The translations under genes were made by a program, and so were the position numbers. Of a DNA stretch of 64,000 nucleotides, positions 11,667 to 22,812 are shown piece by piece. The stretch covers positions 1,921,543 through 1,985,542 of the forward strand of contig SCFE01000039.1 in assembly GCA_004352715.1 (NCBI GenBank), read 5' to 3'. The stretch is from Hofstenia miamia. Taxonomy: Eukaryota > Xenacoelomorpha > Acoela. Within the stretch, counting starts at the first letter, position 1. The number at the start of each line of letters is the position of its first letter. The notes under the pieces are model-generated. The model was not told the origin of the DNA. It did no database searches and saw nothing but the letters and a program-made list of their open reading frames with translations.

Positions 11667-12545
11667 TATACTCATTCTGCGCCAACTTCTCACATCCTCC
11701 TATCAGATAATCTACTATTCCACCGCTTTCTTACATAGACGGCATTTGTCACTGACTTAAACTCTTCTGTCTATGTGCTTTTTTACCCAGTTTGTCATTA
11801 CGCTTGCTCTTGATATTATCAGTGCTTCTGTCTCCTCTTTAGTACTGCCTTCTTTAACCAGTTGTTGCTTTCTTCTCTGTCGCAGGCTTCTGTATTCCTC
11901 TAGTATTCTCTATGAATTGCATTTTGCCTATGCCTTGTTTGTCTTTCTGACTCCATCCTATTCTGGTATGCCTTCTTTCCTATACTCTCAATTCTTATCT
12001 TCCTTAACTCCATAGTGACCTCTAGTAGCGACCACTTAGTTTGCTGTTGTACATATTCCTTTCGTCCTAAGGCTTCTACGTCTATAGATTCCTCCACACT
12101 TAGCAATCCTTTCTCTTTTTCATTCCTTGCCATGTACATTACAGTTTATTCACATCCCCATTTAAGTTGAATGCTCTCTCCGCTGTTAGTACCTTCCTTG
12201 TCTCCCTGTCTAACTCCCTCAATTCATTCTTGTTCCACCTAACTATTCCTGCTGCCAAGTTTCCCAACACTGGTATTGCCCAAGTATTAATTGCTTTTAT
12301 ACTATTCTGCCCATTCAATGCTGACTTCTGTAGTACCTTCTTTACTCTCGTCTTGTATTCTTTTCTTAGCCTCGCCTTCATTTCCTCATACTCTGTTCTA
12401 TCTCTCTATCACTTCTTAGTATTTGTACCTCTCCTTGAGTTCCTCAATCTTATCCTCAATGCTTGTCCTCAAACCATCTCCATCTATGCACTTAGCTTTG
12501 GTCATTTTCACTGCCGCACATTTTCCTAATCCAAACTCCAGCCCA

Positions 12546-12886
12546 GACTCTACTTGCCTTCTCTTCAGCTCTTATTATTTAAAAATTATTTGATTTTTTA
12601 AAGTGGTTGATATTTGTAGTAAATTGTGATGGATTAAACAAATCAAAAGCTAGAATTGTTAAAATTGTTAATTTTCATCAGTGAAAGTTTGAGAATGCAG
12701 GAGCCATTTTGAATACTCATTTTTATAACGGGAATGTCTAATCCTTAAGCTTAATTTATGTCCCAAAAGTTTAAATAATTAGGTATTCAGCAGAATTACG
12801 ACTCCTAATACTCTCTATCTACCTTAAGTGGACACAAAGTATTCTGCAAAAATGATGATAATATTTTTATACTATTTTAAATTTAG
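12546..12886. other. intron end before the large exon, no gene seen
   Basis: AT-rich, ending in a pyrimidine-poor but canonical atttag acceptor at 12881-12886. Confidence 0.4.
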
Positions 12887-15036
12887 GCGACCAGCTGCTG
12901 TATGAATATGGCCCTTGTCAAAAACAATGCCGCAGTAATACTGAGTTTTGCCTATATCCCTGGCGACATTCACCTTTTAAAGATAAAAACCACGATAGCA
13001 TACATGCAGATTCTGTTCTGGAGACTACTGTACAAAATCAGGAAGCCGTATGTGTAGAACACCCCTTCACTTTAGTTAAGAGGAAACCCACAACAACTGT
13101 CGATATTATTTCAAAGGTGTCGAATGCACCCACATGCATTCAAATTCAGCAGGAAATATATTCCTTAAATAAAGAACGTGAGAAAATCGTTTCAAAGATT
13201 AGATTTCGAGCATCAACGCCAATTCCAGATGAGAGTGATTGTGAGTTTGACATTCCTCATGACATATCTTTAATTGCTATTAAACCAAATTCAATACAAT
13301 CTCACAAACAAGGGACTCTGTCCAACAAGCTGTTTTGTTGTTGTTTCTGTGGTAATTTTGTGCAACGACTTGTACGACATTTATATGCTCACCATTCTGA
13401 AGAACCATCAGTCAAACTCATAAAGCAATTGGAAGTGCCGTTCAAAAATTGCAAGGCACTATATACTGAATCAGAACTCAAACTAGTTGAGAAAAGAGCT
13501 CGTGTAATTGAATATATCCGGAACAAAGGATCATTTTTTCATAACCTGAAAGTACTTAAAAGCGGTGAAGGCCAGTTAATTCTATTTAGACGTCCAACGC
13601 ATGAAATCAATGCCAGAGATTATTTGCCATGTAAACATTGTCTTGCTTTTGTTAAAAGAATATACCTTTCTCAACGCTATTCAGGAGGGCAAAATTCTTT
13701 TATATGTTCAGGATCAAGAAGTAAATTGCCAATTCGCAAGTCTTTTTTCTACGTTTTCAAATGACAAAATTTCTTCCATTGTTAAGACCAGTAGTGCTCT
13801 TAAAACATATGCAGGATATTTAGTATCAAAACGCCGCAAAGATTCTGATGATAATCATATACGACAGAAACTTAGATTATTGGGAAAACTTTTTTTTTAA
13901 ACATGCAAAAGATGAAGACAGATATTCTAAATTTTCAATCACTACTTCGTGTTGACAATTTTGATGCCATCATAGAATGTGTTAGGGAGTCTTTTGACAA
14001 TTCTGCAAGAATAAAACTTGGTCATCGTTTAAAAAAGCTTACATTGCTTCTTAAAAATACTGCCCTGAGGGAACGAAATACTGTGCTCATAGATGAATAT
14101 CGGAACTTTTTAGAGTTACTGGAGACTGAATGGGGAGACAGAATAAGTTACAATGCCCTAAAAAATCTTGAATTGAAATTTAATAAAAGCGATGAACTCC
14201 CTCTAACAGAAGACGCTATCAAGATTTCTAATCATCTTCATCAGCAAATAGCTTGTCACTTGGATACATCTCCAAGTGAAAGAGATATAAAAACGTTAAT
14301 GTTTGATGTTGCTTCATATTTAATATTTTTTAACAAACGGACAGCATCCGAACCCGTCAATCTTGAATGCGACTTTCTATCAAAAGCATTAAAAGAGTGC
14401 AAAGGCGTTGCAGATTCCGAAATTCTTCAATCACTTTCGCTTGTAGAGCAACAGCTATGCCGAACAATGTGCATCATTTTCGTTAAAGGAAAGCGTTCTC
14501 GTAAAGTTCCACTATTGTTCAGTGATGACGTGTGCATCCTTCTAAAGCACATTCTGTAGAATAGCATTGCGTTAGATAAGAAGTATGTATTTCATACAAC
14601 CGGAAACTTTCCAACAAGAGGAAATGATGTATTACATAAGCTTAGGATGCAATGCAGTCTCAAACGTCCTGAATTGCTTCAGAGTACGAAACTCCGCAAA
14701 TATTGTGCCACAACCCACAATTATTGGCTCTTAAGGAAAATGAGCTTGATAATTTGGCGAGACACTTGGGACATGACATAAATATTCACCGAGAATTTTA
14801 TCGTTTGGACAGTCGTGCAGTTGAACTTGGGCGTATTGCAAAACTTCTTCTGGCCATTGATGCTGGAAAACTAATTCAATTTAAAGGAAAATCCGTGTCT
14901 TCACTCGATGATGTTCTCATCACTCATACGGATGACTTCAATTTACCTGAAAATGAGCATTCATCATCAGATGACGTTAGGCATAGTCCCCCTGAAAATA
15001 TCTCTGAAAATGAAATGTTGGCCTGCACGCAAAACA
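12887..15036 (+). pseudogene. SET C-terminus, C2H2 fingers and tyrosine-recombinase-like domain, with frame breaks
   Basis: The exon opens after atttag with (G)DQLLYEYG, the last SET motif, then a PW pair as in KMT5A-type C-termini. The same frame runs on through a C2H2-like motif (CFCGNFVQRLVRHLYAHH) near 13340 and a second Cys pair (YLPCKHC) near 13630. Tyrosine-recombinase features follow: FFNKRTASEP near 14335 (position of the first catalytic Arg; family fNRR.sGEv), KGKRSRKVPLLF, TKLRKYCAT near 14690 (second Arg), LARHLGHD (catalytic His) and HREFYRL (nucleophilic Tyr) near 14760-14810. Such enzymes cut and rejoin DNA through a phosphotyrosine. Breaks: a frameshift near 13680, another at the T run near 13890, an in-frame TAG at 14557 and a frameshift near 14700. 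The exon ends in phase 1 at a GTAAAT donor (15037). Confidence 0.75.
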
Positions 15037-15294
15037 GTAAATAAATATTTATATTTATATTTTAAGTAGCATTAATAGTATTTCACTTCATGCTATTGAG
15101 AATATTAATCCTGATATTATAAATGTTAATTTCAATATACTAACTTCAGTTATAATTACATTATTAGGCCTGATGATAAACAACTAAATTTTCCAAGAAA
15201 AAATGCAAATTAACCCCAGTATTTATTTAGTTCAAATTTGTGAAAAATTTTGTATTTAATTTATTTGCTGAAAATATATATTTTATATGTTTAG

Positions 15295-15506
15295 AAAAGA
15301 AAGTCATTAATCGGGAAAAATGGAGTGCTGAAGAAAATGCGGTCATTTCCAAAGAATTTTTACAACATTTTTTAAAAAGAAAATTGCCTTCTTTCGAAGA
15401 ATGTAGAAACGCAAAAGCCAAGTTTCCATGCATTGCAAAAAGAAACATTTCGCAAATTAAAAGTAAAGTGCACAATATTATCAAAAAAATGTTCATCATT
15501 AAATAA
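15295..15506 (+). CDS. terminal exon: SANT/Myb-like C-terminal domain of the same gene
   Basis: After a ttatatgtttag acceptor the exon starts with two bases that complete the codon left open at 15036, so the phase matches across a 258-nt intron. It encodes INREKWSAEENAVISKEF, a pattern like kr.WteeEk.av...F seen at the end of this tyrosine-recombinase family. A basic helix with FEECRNAKAKFPCIAKR and a KSKVHNIIKK end follow, then TAA. An AATAAA overlaps the stop region at about 15501, a possible polyadenylation signal. This part has no lesion. From memory the family order is C2H2, YR, then a small Myb-like domain, which the exon order reproduces. Confidence 0.68.
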
Positions 15507-16287
15507 ATGTGATGCGGTGTCTATTTTTTGTAATTACTGGAATAACTATGCTTGCATGTATGAAAAATATTTCACTTCCATTGGTAAAATGCATTACGTT
15601 TGCCATTTGATTAAAATGTGAAGAAAGAAATACTGCTTAAAATATGTTTGCCGCTTTTATTCATAGATTAGTAAATCATACTTCCTTAAATTCATAAAGT
15701 TTGAACCCTACAATGCAATTTGTGCATTTCTCACTACAATTATCATGATCAGTAGATGTACAAAGAAACATGAATTTCAATATGTATTTTTTTATAAACA
15801 TCAAGTACTTTGCTGTCATTGAAAAATTTGAATGCTATAATATTCATATGCATCTAACATTAACGTTCTCTAATTTATTAATTTTGTTATGCCTTTCGAT
15901 ATTAATATGCTATCATTGCATTAACCTCCTTGGTATCAAATTAAATATCTCCGCGCATAATGAGGTCATTATGCAAAACTTTTTGGATGAAAATATACAA
16001 CTTAATAATTATATCAAATACAGTTTTATGCACCAGTTATGCGAAACATTATTTAACTGCGAGTAAACAATGCAGTCTGGAGCAATAAGGCCATTTACGG
16101 CTAACTAATCTGTTATACTGTAATTATAATAAGGGTGGAATAGAGTTACCAAACATCTAATGTCTCCAAGCTAGGTTTAAAATGAATATGCTTTTTATTA
16201 TCTTAAATTCTGAATGCATCCGGCTTGCCAGCTATACAACGCAGTCATTAAAAAGGTATGTACAAGAAAAGGTTTGTATGATATGTT
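15507..16287. other. AT-rich spacer, no gene seen
   Basis: A 98-codon frame at 15770-16066 is hydrophobic and AT-driven, with no recognisable motif. I do not call it a gene. Confidence 0.45.
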
Positions 16288-16757
16288 GTGTCATGCCACA
16301 GCACCCGCAGCATAGTAAAATCATTAAAATTGCATTGTAATGCTGGAGTCTCCGGGACAAGTAATGTAGGACGTGCTGCTAGAAGTATAAGGAGGAAAAA
16401 CAGAACATTGGAGTTCAAGTATAAGATAAAAGGTAAAATCCTAGCTGACTTTATCCATTTAAGCGAACTACAAATCTTGGGTAAACTGACAAAACAAGCT
16501 ACGTACTGGGAGTCATCGACTGATGAAATAAAATGTTTTTTAAGAAGAACTCGTGTATATAAGACAAGACCATATTACAAAACGGTTATCTAAAAGGTAA
16601 TGCTAGATCTTATCCTACATCGTGGTAAGTTCTTTCACACTAGATTAATAGACAGCCCGGTTTGCATACTTTGTAAGGCAGGGGAGGAAAATCCAAAGCA
16701 TCTCTTATTCCAGTGCAGTATGCGTATTAATGACAAGCTTGATAATTTTAACTGCAC
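16288..16757 (+). pseudogene. LINE C-terminal fragment
   Basis: The first frame (to 16593) resembles the region after the reverse transcriptase thumb. The next frame reads LILHRGKFFHTRLIDSPVC, quoted here by its key part SPVCILCKAGEENPKHLLFQC. This matches the C-terminal zinc-like motif of jockey/CR1-type LINEs (sp.C.C...eet.eHll..C). A stop at 16591 and a frame change separate the two parts. The reverse transcriptase core is missing. Confidence 0.65.
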
Positions 16758-17769
16758 GAGGGGGATATCATAACATCAAATAATTTCAAATGTATCACTA
16801 ATTACATTGTTAAGTCTATTGCACATCCAAAGGATTTTTAATTATACAACCTTCTTTTCTGTATTAACTGGTGTCCTTTTTAGTGAACAATGCGTCCAAT
16901 TTTTTATGCCTCCTTTTAATTGTAAGTATTTGTGTTGCTCTATAAGTCCAGTATCTGAGTGTTTCCTGTTTCGTGTACCTTCTTTTAGCCAGTACTTTTT
17001 CCGTTGGGTAAGTTTTGTGTGTTTCGATAGTAATTAGTAAACTTATATGTTATATGTTGTCCAGTTATAAATATGTTCTCATGTGTGTGGTGTGGAGTGT
17101 CAGTACCATGATGAAATGAACTGCTTGCAAACATCTGTAAATAATGTAAATAGTTAAATGCAAGAAAAAAGGGAACAGTTCATATTCTGATACTATTTCT
17201 GTGTAGAAGAAAAAAAACGTACTTGCGCGTAGTACACCTACCCGCACATCAATGATCAGTGATCATTGGTCAAATAAGGAATTAGTGCGATAACGAATGC
17301 AAACAAATTGAATTATTCACCCACCTAAAAAGTTGGTGAAAACCTTGTGCTATTTAAAAATTGCATTTGGTACAGACCTCCAATATAGATTAAGTAAAAA
17401 AAACACACGTTTCTCTCTAAAAATAATTTTTTTTGCATTATGAAAATTCGTATTTTTATGTAATATGTTAAATTTTAAGACTTATTTTCGATGAATGATA
17501 ATCTCTAACTAATCAAACTAAAGTCATAATAAACAAATGGGTTTGCTCAGAAATAAATAAAAAGCAAGAATATTTATATTTTCACATTGGCTGTACAATG
17601 AATAAAGAACAGATTAAGGAGTAGAGATTATTTAAAGCGTGGAAGGGAAGGAAACTTAACGACACTTAATTAAAATTACTCAAAGTAGGAAAGAAGTGAA
17701 CGAGGGGTTGACTATAAGGGGAGTCATACGACAAGATAGCGAGCGGATTCGAGAAGTAGAAAGATTTCT
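16758..17769. other. no gene seen
   Basis: Only AT-rich sequence and short frames. An imperfect palindrome around 17250-17268 built on TGATCA is the only structure noted. Confidence 0.4.
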
Positions 17770-18110
17770 TGACGCTTCTATAGGTAGAAGGGAGAATGTT
17801 CCGGAGAGATGTAAACTAAGGAAACTATTCTCGTGAACACTAGAAAATGGGTTGAATCAAAATAAAATGAACTATTGAAAGATAAAGGTGCAAAAGAAAA
17901 TACCAGACGTTTGGATTTAATGGGATGACGCTCAAGATGATAAGAGGACAACCTGTGAAGAAATTTATCAATTTCTGATTGAATAATAGTGAAAGAGTTA
18001 CAACAGACGAGACAGCAGGAGCAGGGGTTGGTACACAAGGAAAGATCATTAATGAAAACAATGCCATCGAGGAACACCACTAGAAATAGAAGTAGATGAA
18101 AAATGGGAAC
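17770..18110 (-). pseudogene. LINE reverse transcriptase palm relic
   Basis: On the minus strand the sequence reads SISSGVP, then in a neighbouring frame DGIVFINDLSLC. Together these correspond to SGVPQGS.LGPlLF..FINDL of LINE reverse transcriptases. Downstream comes an IIQSEIDKFLHRLSSYHL block with KSKRLVFSFA (family lq.Dld.l..W......N..Kt..l.f). An RIVSLVYIS segment corresponds to the yLGv.is strand. The catalytic DD is not visible, and frames shift at least twice. Confidence 0.52.
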
Positions 18111-18379
18111 TACAGCGAGTTACTTAAGAATGGTAAGATAAATAGCTTGAGAGAAGAGTAATGTAATATTATCGGAGCTTAAAATTAAGCACTGCTGAAA
18201 AAAATGCTTAGTGATTTTCATATGTTCTACCTTATCGAACTACAATGTAAGTCACAAATTCTTACTGCTAGCATAATACCGAGCAGAACTTCAATATATA
18301 ATGTTCTTAGTGAATATTTAATGCTATCATTTCGTTATAAATAAATATACATATAACATTTGCTTTAATAATATCGTTT

Positions 18380-18850
18380 ATTGTATAAACAGTACTTTAG
18401 TTCAAATGAGACTCATTACGAGTCTTTCAAATTATATAGTATTCAGAGTTGATACTAACCTAATTAACTGTATAACAAAACAGGCAATAGCAACTTCAAA
18501 GTAAAAAAGCAACATTATGAATGTTAACAATACACTAAATAAAATGGCTTTAGACAAATCCTACTTATGATTTAAACGTATTTATTAATAAAACAAAGGC
18601 TTTATTTAGAGTGTAATTTTAATAGATAACAATTGTTGTCCTAATAGACCATAGCAATTTTGTTTTAATAACAATAGTTGGTGAATAAATCATTCTTAAA
18701 TTAACGCAAACGTGTATGTATTGTGGATTTCTAAATGCGACACTACCGGTGTGAAGTGAAACTGCATTTCGATGATCGATTTAAACATAAAATTGCTAAA
18801 CAAATATGCTAGACGTGTGTGGACAAAATTTGGAATATATTTTAGCTAAT
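18380..18850. repeat. diverged dispersed repeat, copy 1
   Basis: Blocks shared in the same order with 63640-63960 include gagtctttcaaattat, cctaattaa and aaaacaggcaatagcaact, followed by weaker matches ending in a gcgayactarcgg-like segment. No coding signal. Unclassified interspersed repeat. Confidence 0.6.
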
Positions 18851-19967
18851 GAGCAGAAACGAATTTCTAAGTTATTGTATAAATTATTGTTTTTTACACT
18901 CTGTTATTTTGCTGAAAAAATGTATTATGTTATTTTTAAGATCAAATCCTAAACATGTACAGGTGACTGTTTCTTGTTTCATTGTTTCCTTTGTTATAGT
19001 TTGGTACCAAAATTGTAAACAATTTTGTATTGTGGAATAGATTAAAGCACTAAATGATGCCGGCCATATAACTTCTGCGTCGAATTTGGCTTTTACACTT
19101 GATGAAACATGAACGTGTGCAACAACTACCAATGCAAGAGGTGAAGACGAACTTTTAATTCAAAAACAGATAGAAGTTAATGGAAATAGTTGTCAAACTT
19201 AAATTCACTGTTTTGGAATTCATTCTATATGAAACATATTTTCTCACCATATTCTATATTCAACATGCCAAATAAACTATAACATTGACAAGTCTTCATA
19301 TCTTATAAATTGAACTTGGTCTTTGACTACGGTTAGGACATGAACAAAGAATAAAACTCTATAAAAAAACTATTCACGCGCGTACGCTTTTATCCATTAA
19401 TCGTTCCAAAAGGGTTTCACAAGCAAAGGCATTAGCCTTTATTAAAGCTGTTGTCGAGACCTCTCAGTCACTATCGTTGAGATGAAGGAGTACCAATCAC
19501 TAGTTTATGCTGTTAATTTAATAATGTATTAGAAAACATTAGATTCTGAAGTCCTATCGGAAAATAAAAGAACAGAATTTAAGATGGAAAAACCGAGTAT
19601 TGGTCCACTAGTTCAATGTAGCTGTTATTTTAAGGGGTAAACAAATTAATAACTTCTCAATTTTACCATCTTTTGGAGAAAATTGGAGTTTGCAATTTGT
19701 TGATTTTTATTCATTTTTATTGAATTTCATGCTCCGTTCTTCAGTGTTTTTATTTAAGTTATACTCCAAAATTCTGAAACCAGCCAAGCGTACCTGAAAT
19801 ATCTGCACACGAAAAAGTTACTTAAAACAATTTCCCTAAACTATAATTAAATTAGAGACATTGTAGTTCTCGTGTGATACTATTACTCGAGAAACTGGTA
19901 TCTTATCCAACCCATGCCTCAAATGCGACATAAAAGTGACCACTACCCTACTGAAAAGTAGACACAC
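18851..19967. other. no gene seen
   Basis: Short hydrophobic frames only. Nothing recognisable on either strand. Confidence 0.4.
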
Positions 19968-21253
19968 CTGGTGATTTACTAGCATTTGCTGCTGATTTTA
20001 AAGGCGAATTCTTTTTAGCGTGTCTTTCTGTTGGGAGCTCAACTGAACCATCAGGAAATTTGTTCCAATTCAGTAGACAGTTATCCATCTTGCAACCGTT
20101 ATAAGCTACTACTCCCTGGGCCACCTAAATAATAGGGAAAGTCGTAAATCGAATCTAAAACCTCATTTCGGAAGTGTTCATTATTTATGTTGACCAAAAA
20201 CGCATTGTTGAGAAAGCAATTTAAAATTAAGCAACGTCTTTATTACACAATAGTAATATTTTAGGAATCACAGACTTGACAAAGTGCAGAGATTTGAATA
20301 AAAACTCAACTAAGCCTGGATCGGTTACAACACCAACACCAGTATTTTTAAGTAAAGATATTTGTAACTATAATTCAAACAAAAAACACATTTCATATAC
20401 TACAAGATAGCCAGTCATGAATATCTTCTAAAAATACTAAGTTTTTTAAAAACCTCACCAGCTTGACTAATGGTTGTGTAGGGCCATTAGTAAAACTTAG
20501 GTAAACTATGAGATTAGCTACAATCATTTTAATTCATTAGGAGAAATTTCCTAGGCTAAGAAAACAGTCCAAATATTCAAAGTTTTGAAAATTACAAAGA
20601 TTCAAAATACCAAATCGACCATTTTATTACTAAATGTTTGAAATCTATCATTTGTAGGTTATATATCACTTTCAAATTTTATTCTTACTCATGTTGCATT
20701 TAATACTTTCGATAACTGTAAATGAAAGTAAGTAAAGCAAAGTCCAAACAAATCCTTCGATTCATACGAGAGAGTGACAATATGAGGTAAACATAGACCC
20801 GATCGCAATATTTACTACTTGAACCCGACCCGACCAGAAACGTTGACTTTGATTTGTAGTTATAGATCTCTGTTTAATCAAATTATCACTAACATCAATC
20901 ATTCACTGATAGGGAAACAACAATTAATTGGTATTACTTAACGTCTGGGATCGTTTTCAACTCAAGTGGGGATTAACACCAGTACTTTTTAATAATCAAT
21001 GTAATATTTGTAACCGAACCCGACCAGACCCGAAAGCGGTTCGGGTTTAATCAGGTACCAGATCATGGCAACAAATCACTCTGTAAATTACATCAATTAT
21101 TATGATAACAAAATGCATTATGTTAAATATAAATATGCTCGCATGCATACTTTTAGGAAAGCAAGGCAATAACAACTACAAACCTTTATGGCAAAGTGTT
21201 TCATTTCGTCTGCTCGCATAACTCTGGTGACGTATCCAGAAGAAACACCGATT
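19968..21253 (-). CDS. two exons of an unrecognised gene
   Basis: The first exon is 21253-21184: acceptor ttttttag, 70 bases, reading IGVSSGYVTRVMRADEMKH and ending at a codon boundary before GTTTGT. The second is 20124-19968: acceptor tatttag, 157 bases, phase 0, reading VAQGVVAYNGCKMDNCLLNW followed by FPDGSVELPTERHAKK and ending one base into a codon at a GTGTGT donor. Phase agrees across the 1059-nt intron, and the residue composition looks like real protein. I do not recognise it. Further exons must lie on both sides and were not found. A second assembled copy of the first exon is at 21535-21604 because of the gap duplication. Confidence 0.45.
20125..21049. other. intron with two GC-rich cccgac motifs
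   Basis: Within the intron, gaacccgacccgaccag near 20821 and a related gaacccgaccagacccg near 21013 stand out from AT-rich surroundings. No gene. Confidence 0.4.
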
Positions 21254-21744
21254 CTAAAAAGAAAACCTTACATTTTGAAAGCAGATGTACACAATGAAGT
21301 ACGAAATGCTGAAAAGTTGTAATTACAACAATAATCCTATTTGTAGTGTTTCACAAAAATATGAAATGGAACACATATATGTTCGCTTTTGCANNNNNNN
21401 ATCAGGTACCAGATCATGGCAACAAATCACTCTGTAAATTACATCAATTATTATGATAACAAAATGCATTATGTTAAATATAAATATGCTCGCATGCATA
21501 CTTTTAGGAAAGCAAGGCAATAACAACTACAAACCTTTATGGCAAAGTGTTTCATTTCGTCTGCTCGCATAACTCTGGTGACGTATCCAGAAGAAACACC
21601 GATTCTAAAAAGAAAACCTTACATTTTGAAAGCAGATGTACACAATGAAGTACGAAATGCTGAAAAGTTGTAATTACAACAATAATCCTATTTGTAGTGT
21701 TTCACAAAAATATGAAATGGAACACATATATGTTCGCTTTTGCA
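21050..21744. repeat. duplicated flanks of an assembly gap
   Basis: Bases 21050-21393 recur at 21401-21744 (offset 351) on either side of seven Ns at 21394-21400. The copies look identical. Likely unmerged overlapping contig ends. Confidence 0.88.
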
Positions 21745-22578
21745 AAGAAAAGTTATGTTACGAAAACGTATCACACATCAATTTCTAATCAGTTTAATAT
21801 TTGCGATTTGGTCCAGGGGGATTTCGTGCAGCTTCGCATTTCTGTCATTGAACTGCTCAAAAATATTGAAGCTCGTAATGCTGCTAGATGGCGTAATTAA
21901 TTCATCAGACAATACTTGTTTAATGAAGAAAATACTACTCCCATATGGCGCACATCTCAATGTTTGTTATATATTTGTGAAAAGCCTAATTGCGCATTAT
22001 TTACCTTTATTTAGAAGTTAATTTGTCCCGCGAACGGAGTCCACTCTAATCTATTTAAAAACGATTTGTTACTTATCCAGAAACGGCCCTTTATACATTA
22101 TTAATCCTTTCTTAAGCCAGTAACGAAAATGAAGGCCTAATGATTTTTCCGGTCACAAAATCGGGACAGAAATTACAACAGAGTATGATATTTTGCAATA
22201 ATGTTTAAACTTAAGCTTAAATTTCTATCAAAATAATAACTTTCGTTCTGAAACGAAGTGCAAACCCAGGTGAGATAATTTTTCATCTCTTCCCACCATA
22301 TCGCGATGAGATGTTGAGGTGAAATTTAATCCTAAAAATTATTCACAATTGAAATTGATCGTTTTTGGAATTGTGGTTATCTCTTGGAAATTTCTCAGTG
22401 ATAATGAAAGATAATTTTGAATTTCAAGCGACGTAGAGGTTGATAGTAAGGATTCAGAGAATACAAACTCTTCTATAATGAAAATGATTCTTCCTCTTCT
22501 AGTTACGAAGAAAATTGACGAATATAATGATGAAATAGGAGACTCAATCAGAAGTTCTATACAGAAGAAATCTGTCCA
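21745..22578. other. no supported gene
   Basis: Overlapping frames on both strands around 21780-21960 stay open for about 60 codons. The minus-strand reading looks somewhat protein-like, but no donor joins it in phase to the exon at 21253. Left uncalled. Confidence 0.35.
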
Positions 22579-22812
22579 ATGATATTTGATGATATTAACA
22601 CAGTCATGAATAATGACACTTGGAATTGGTTGCAGCATGGGACCAAGGCCCATAACGCCAAAATGAACGTTGATTATTTACGACTTAACACCCATGACTT
22701 CATAATACCTCAACAATGTTCAGCGAAGAGTCCAGATCTCAACGTGCTCGATTACAGTCTCTGGGCAATAATTCTTGAAAATATCGATCAATTTGAAGGC
22801 CACACTATTTGA
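22579..22812 (+). pseudogene. mariner/Tc1-type transposase C-terminal relic
   Basis: One open frame carries WNWLQHGTKAHNAK (family w.fQqDgapaH.ak) and then AKSPDLNVLDYSLWAII (family wPanSPDlNPLDYslWg.le). These are the second and third catalytic regions of a mariner-like transposase. The catalytic Asp of QqDgA is lost (HGTKA). The N-terminal half and inverted repeats were not found. Confidence 0.68.

Larger units (their letters stand above)
10160..12545 (-). pseudogene. minus-strand LINE reverse transcriptase C-terminal half, split by a Tc1/mariner element
   Basis: Reading from 12545 downward: EFGLGKCAAVKM, then a degraded ERYKYLGVIE-like block, then KARLRKEYKTRVKKVL, INTWAIPVLGNLAAGIVRW, ELRELDRETRKVL and a LPRNEKEKGLLSVE block. 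These match the connection region of a LINE family in which kYLGi...., yrrRvr.vL.s.Ln..Nki.AIN and AvPv.rYsagiidW are conserved. The sequence continues through a Cys motif (CRLC) and GGCEKLAQNEY at 11667. It resumes beyond the transposon at 10328 with RRKDMGRTVHWSLGR and EARMPDIVVVD, which is the expected order. Several stops and shifts are present. This is a dead LINE interrupted by a later insertion. Confidence 0.8.

Noticed and set aside
15770-16066. 98-codon hydrophobic plus-strand frame
   Set aside because: Composition follows the AT-rich DNA; there is no motif, no splice support and no neighbour context.
20796-21050. cccgacccg motifs as ends of a small transposon
   Set aside because: Motifs are short and partly direct, partly inverted, without target duplication.
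21778-21960. 60-codon minus-strand frame as an upstream exon of the 21253 gene
   Set aside because: No GT donor lies before its stop in the phase required by the next exon.
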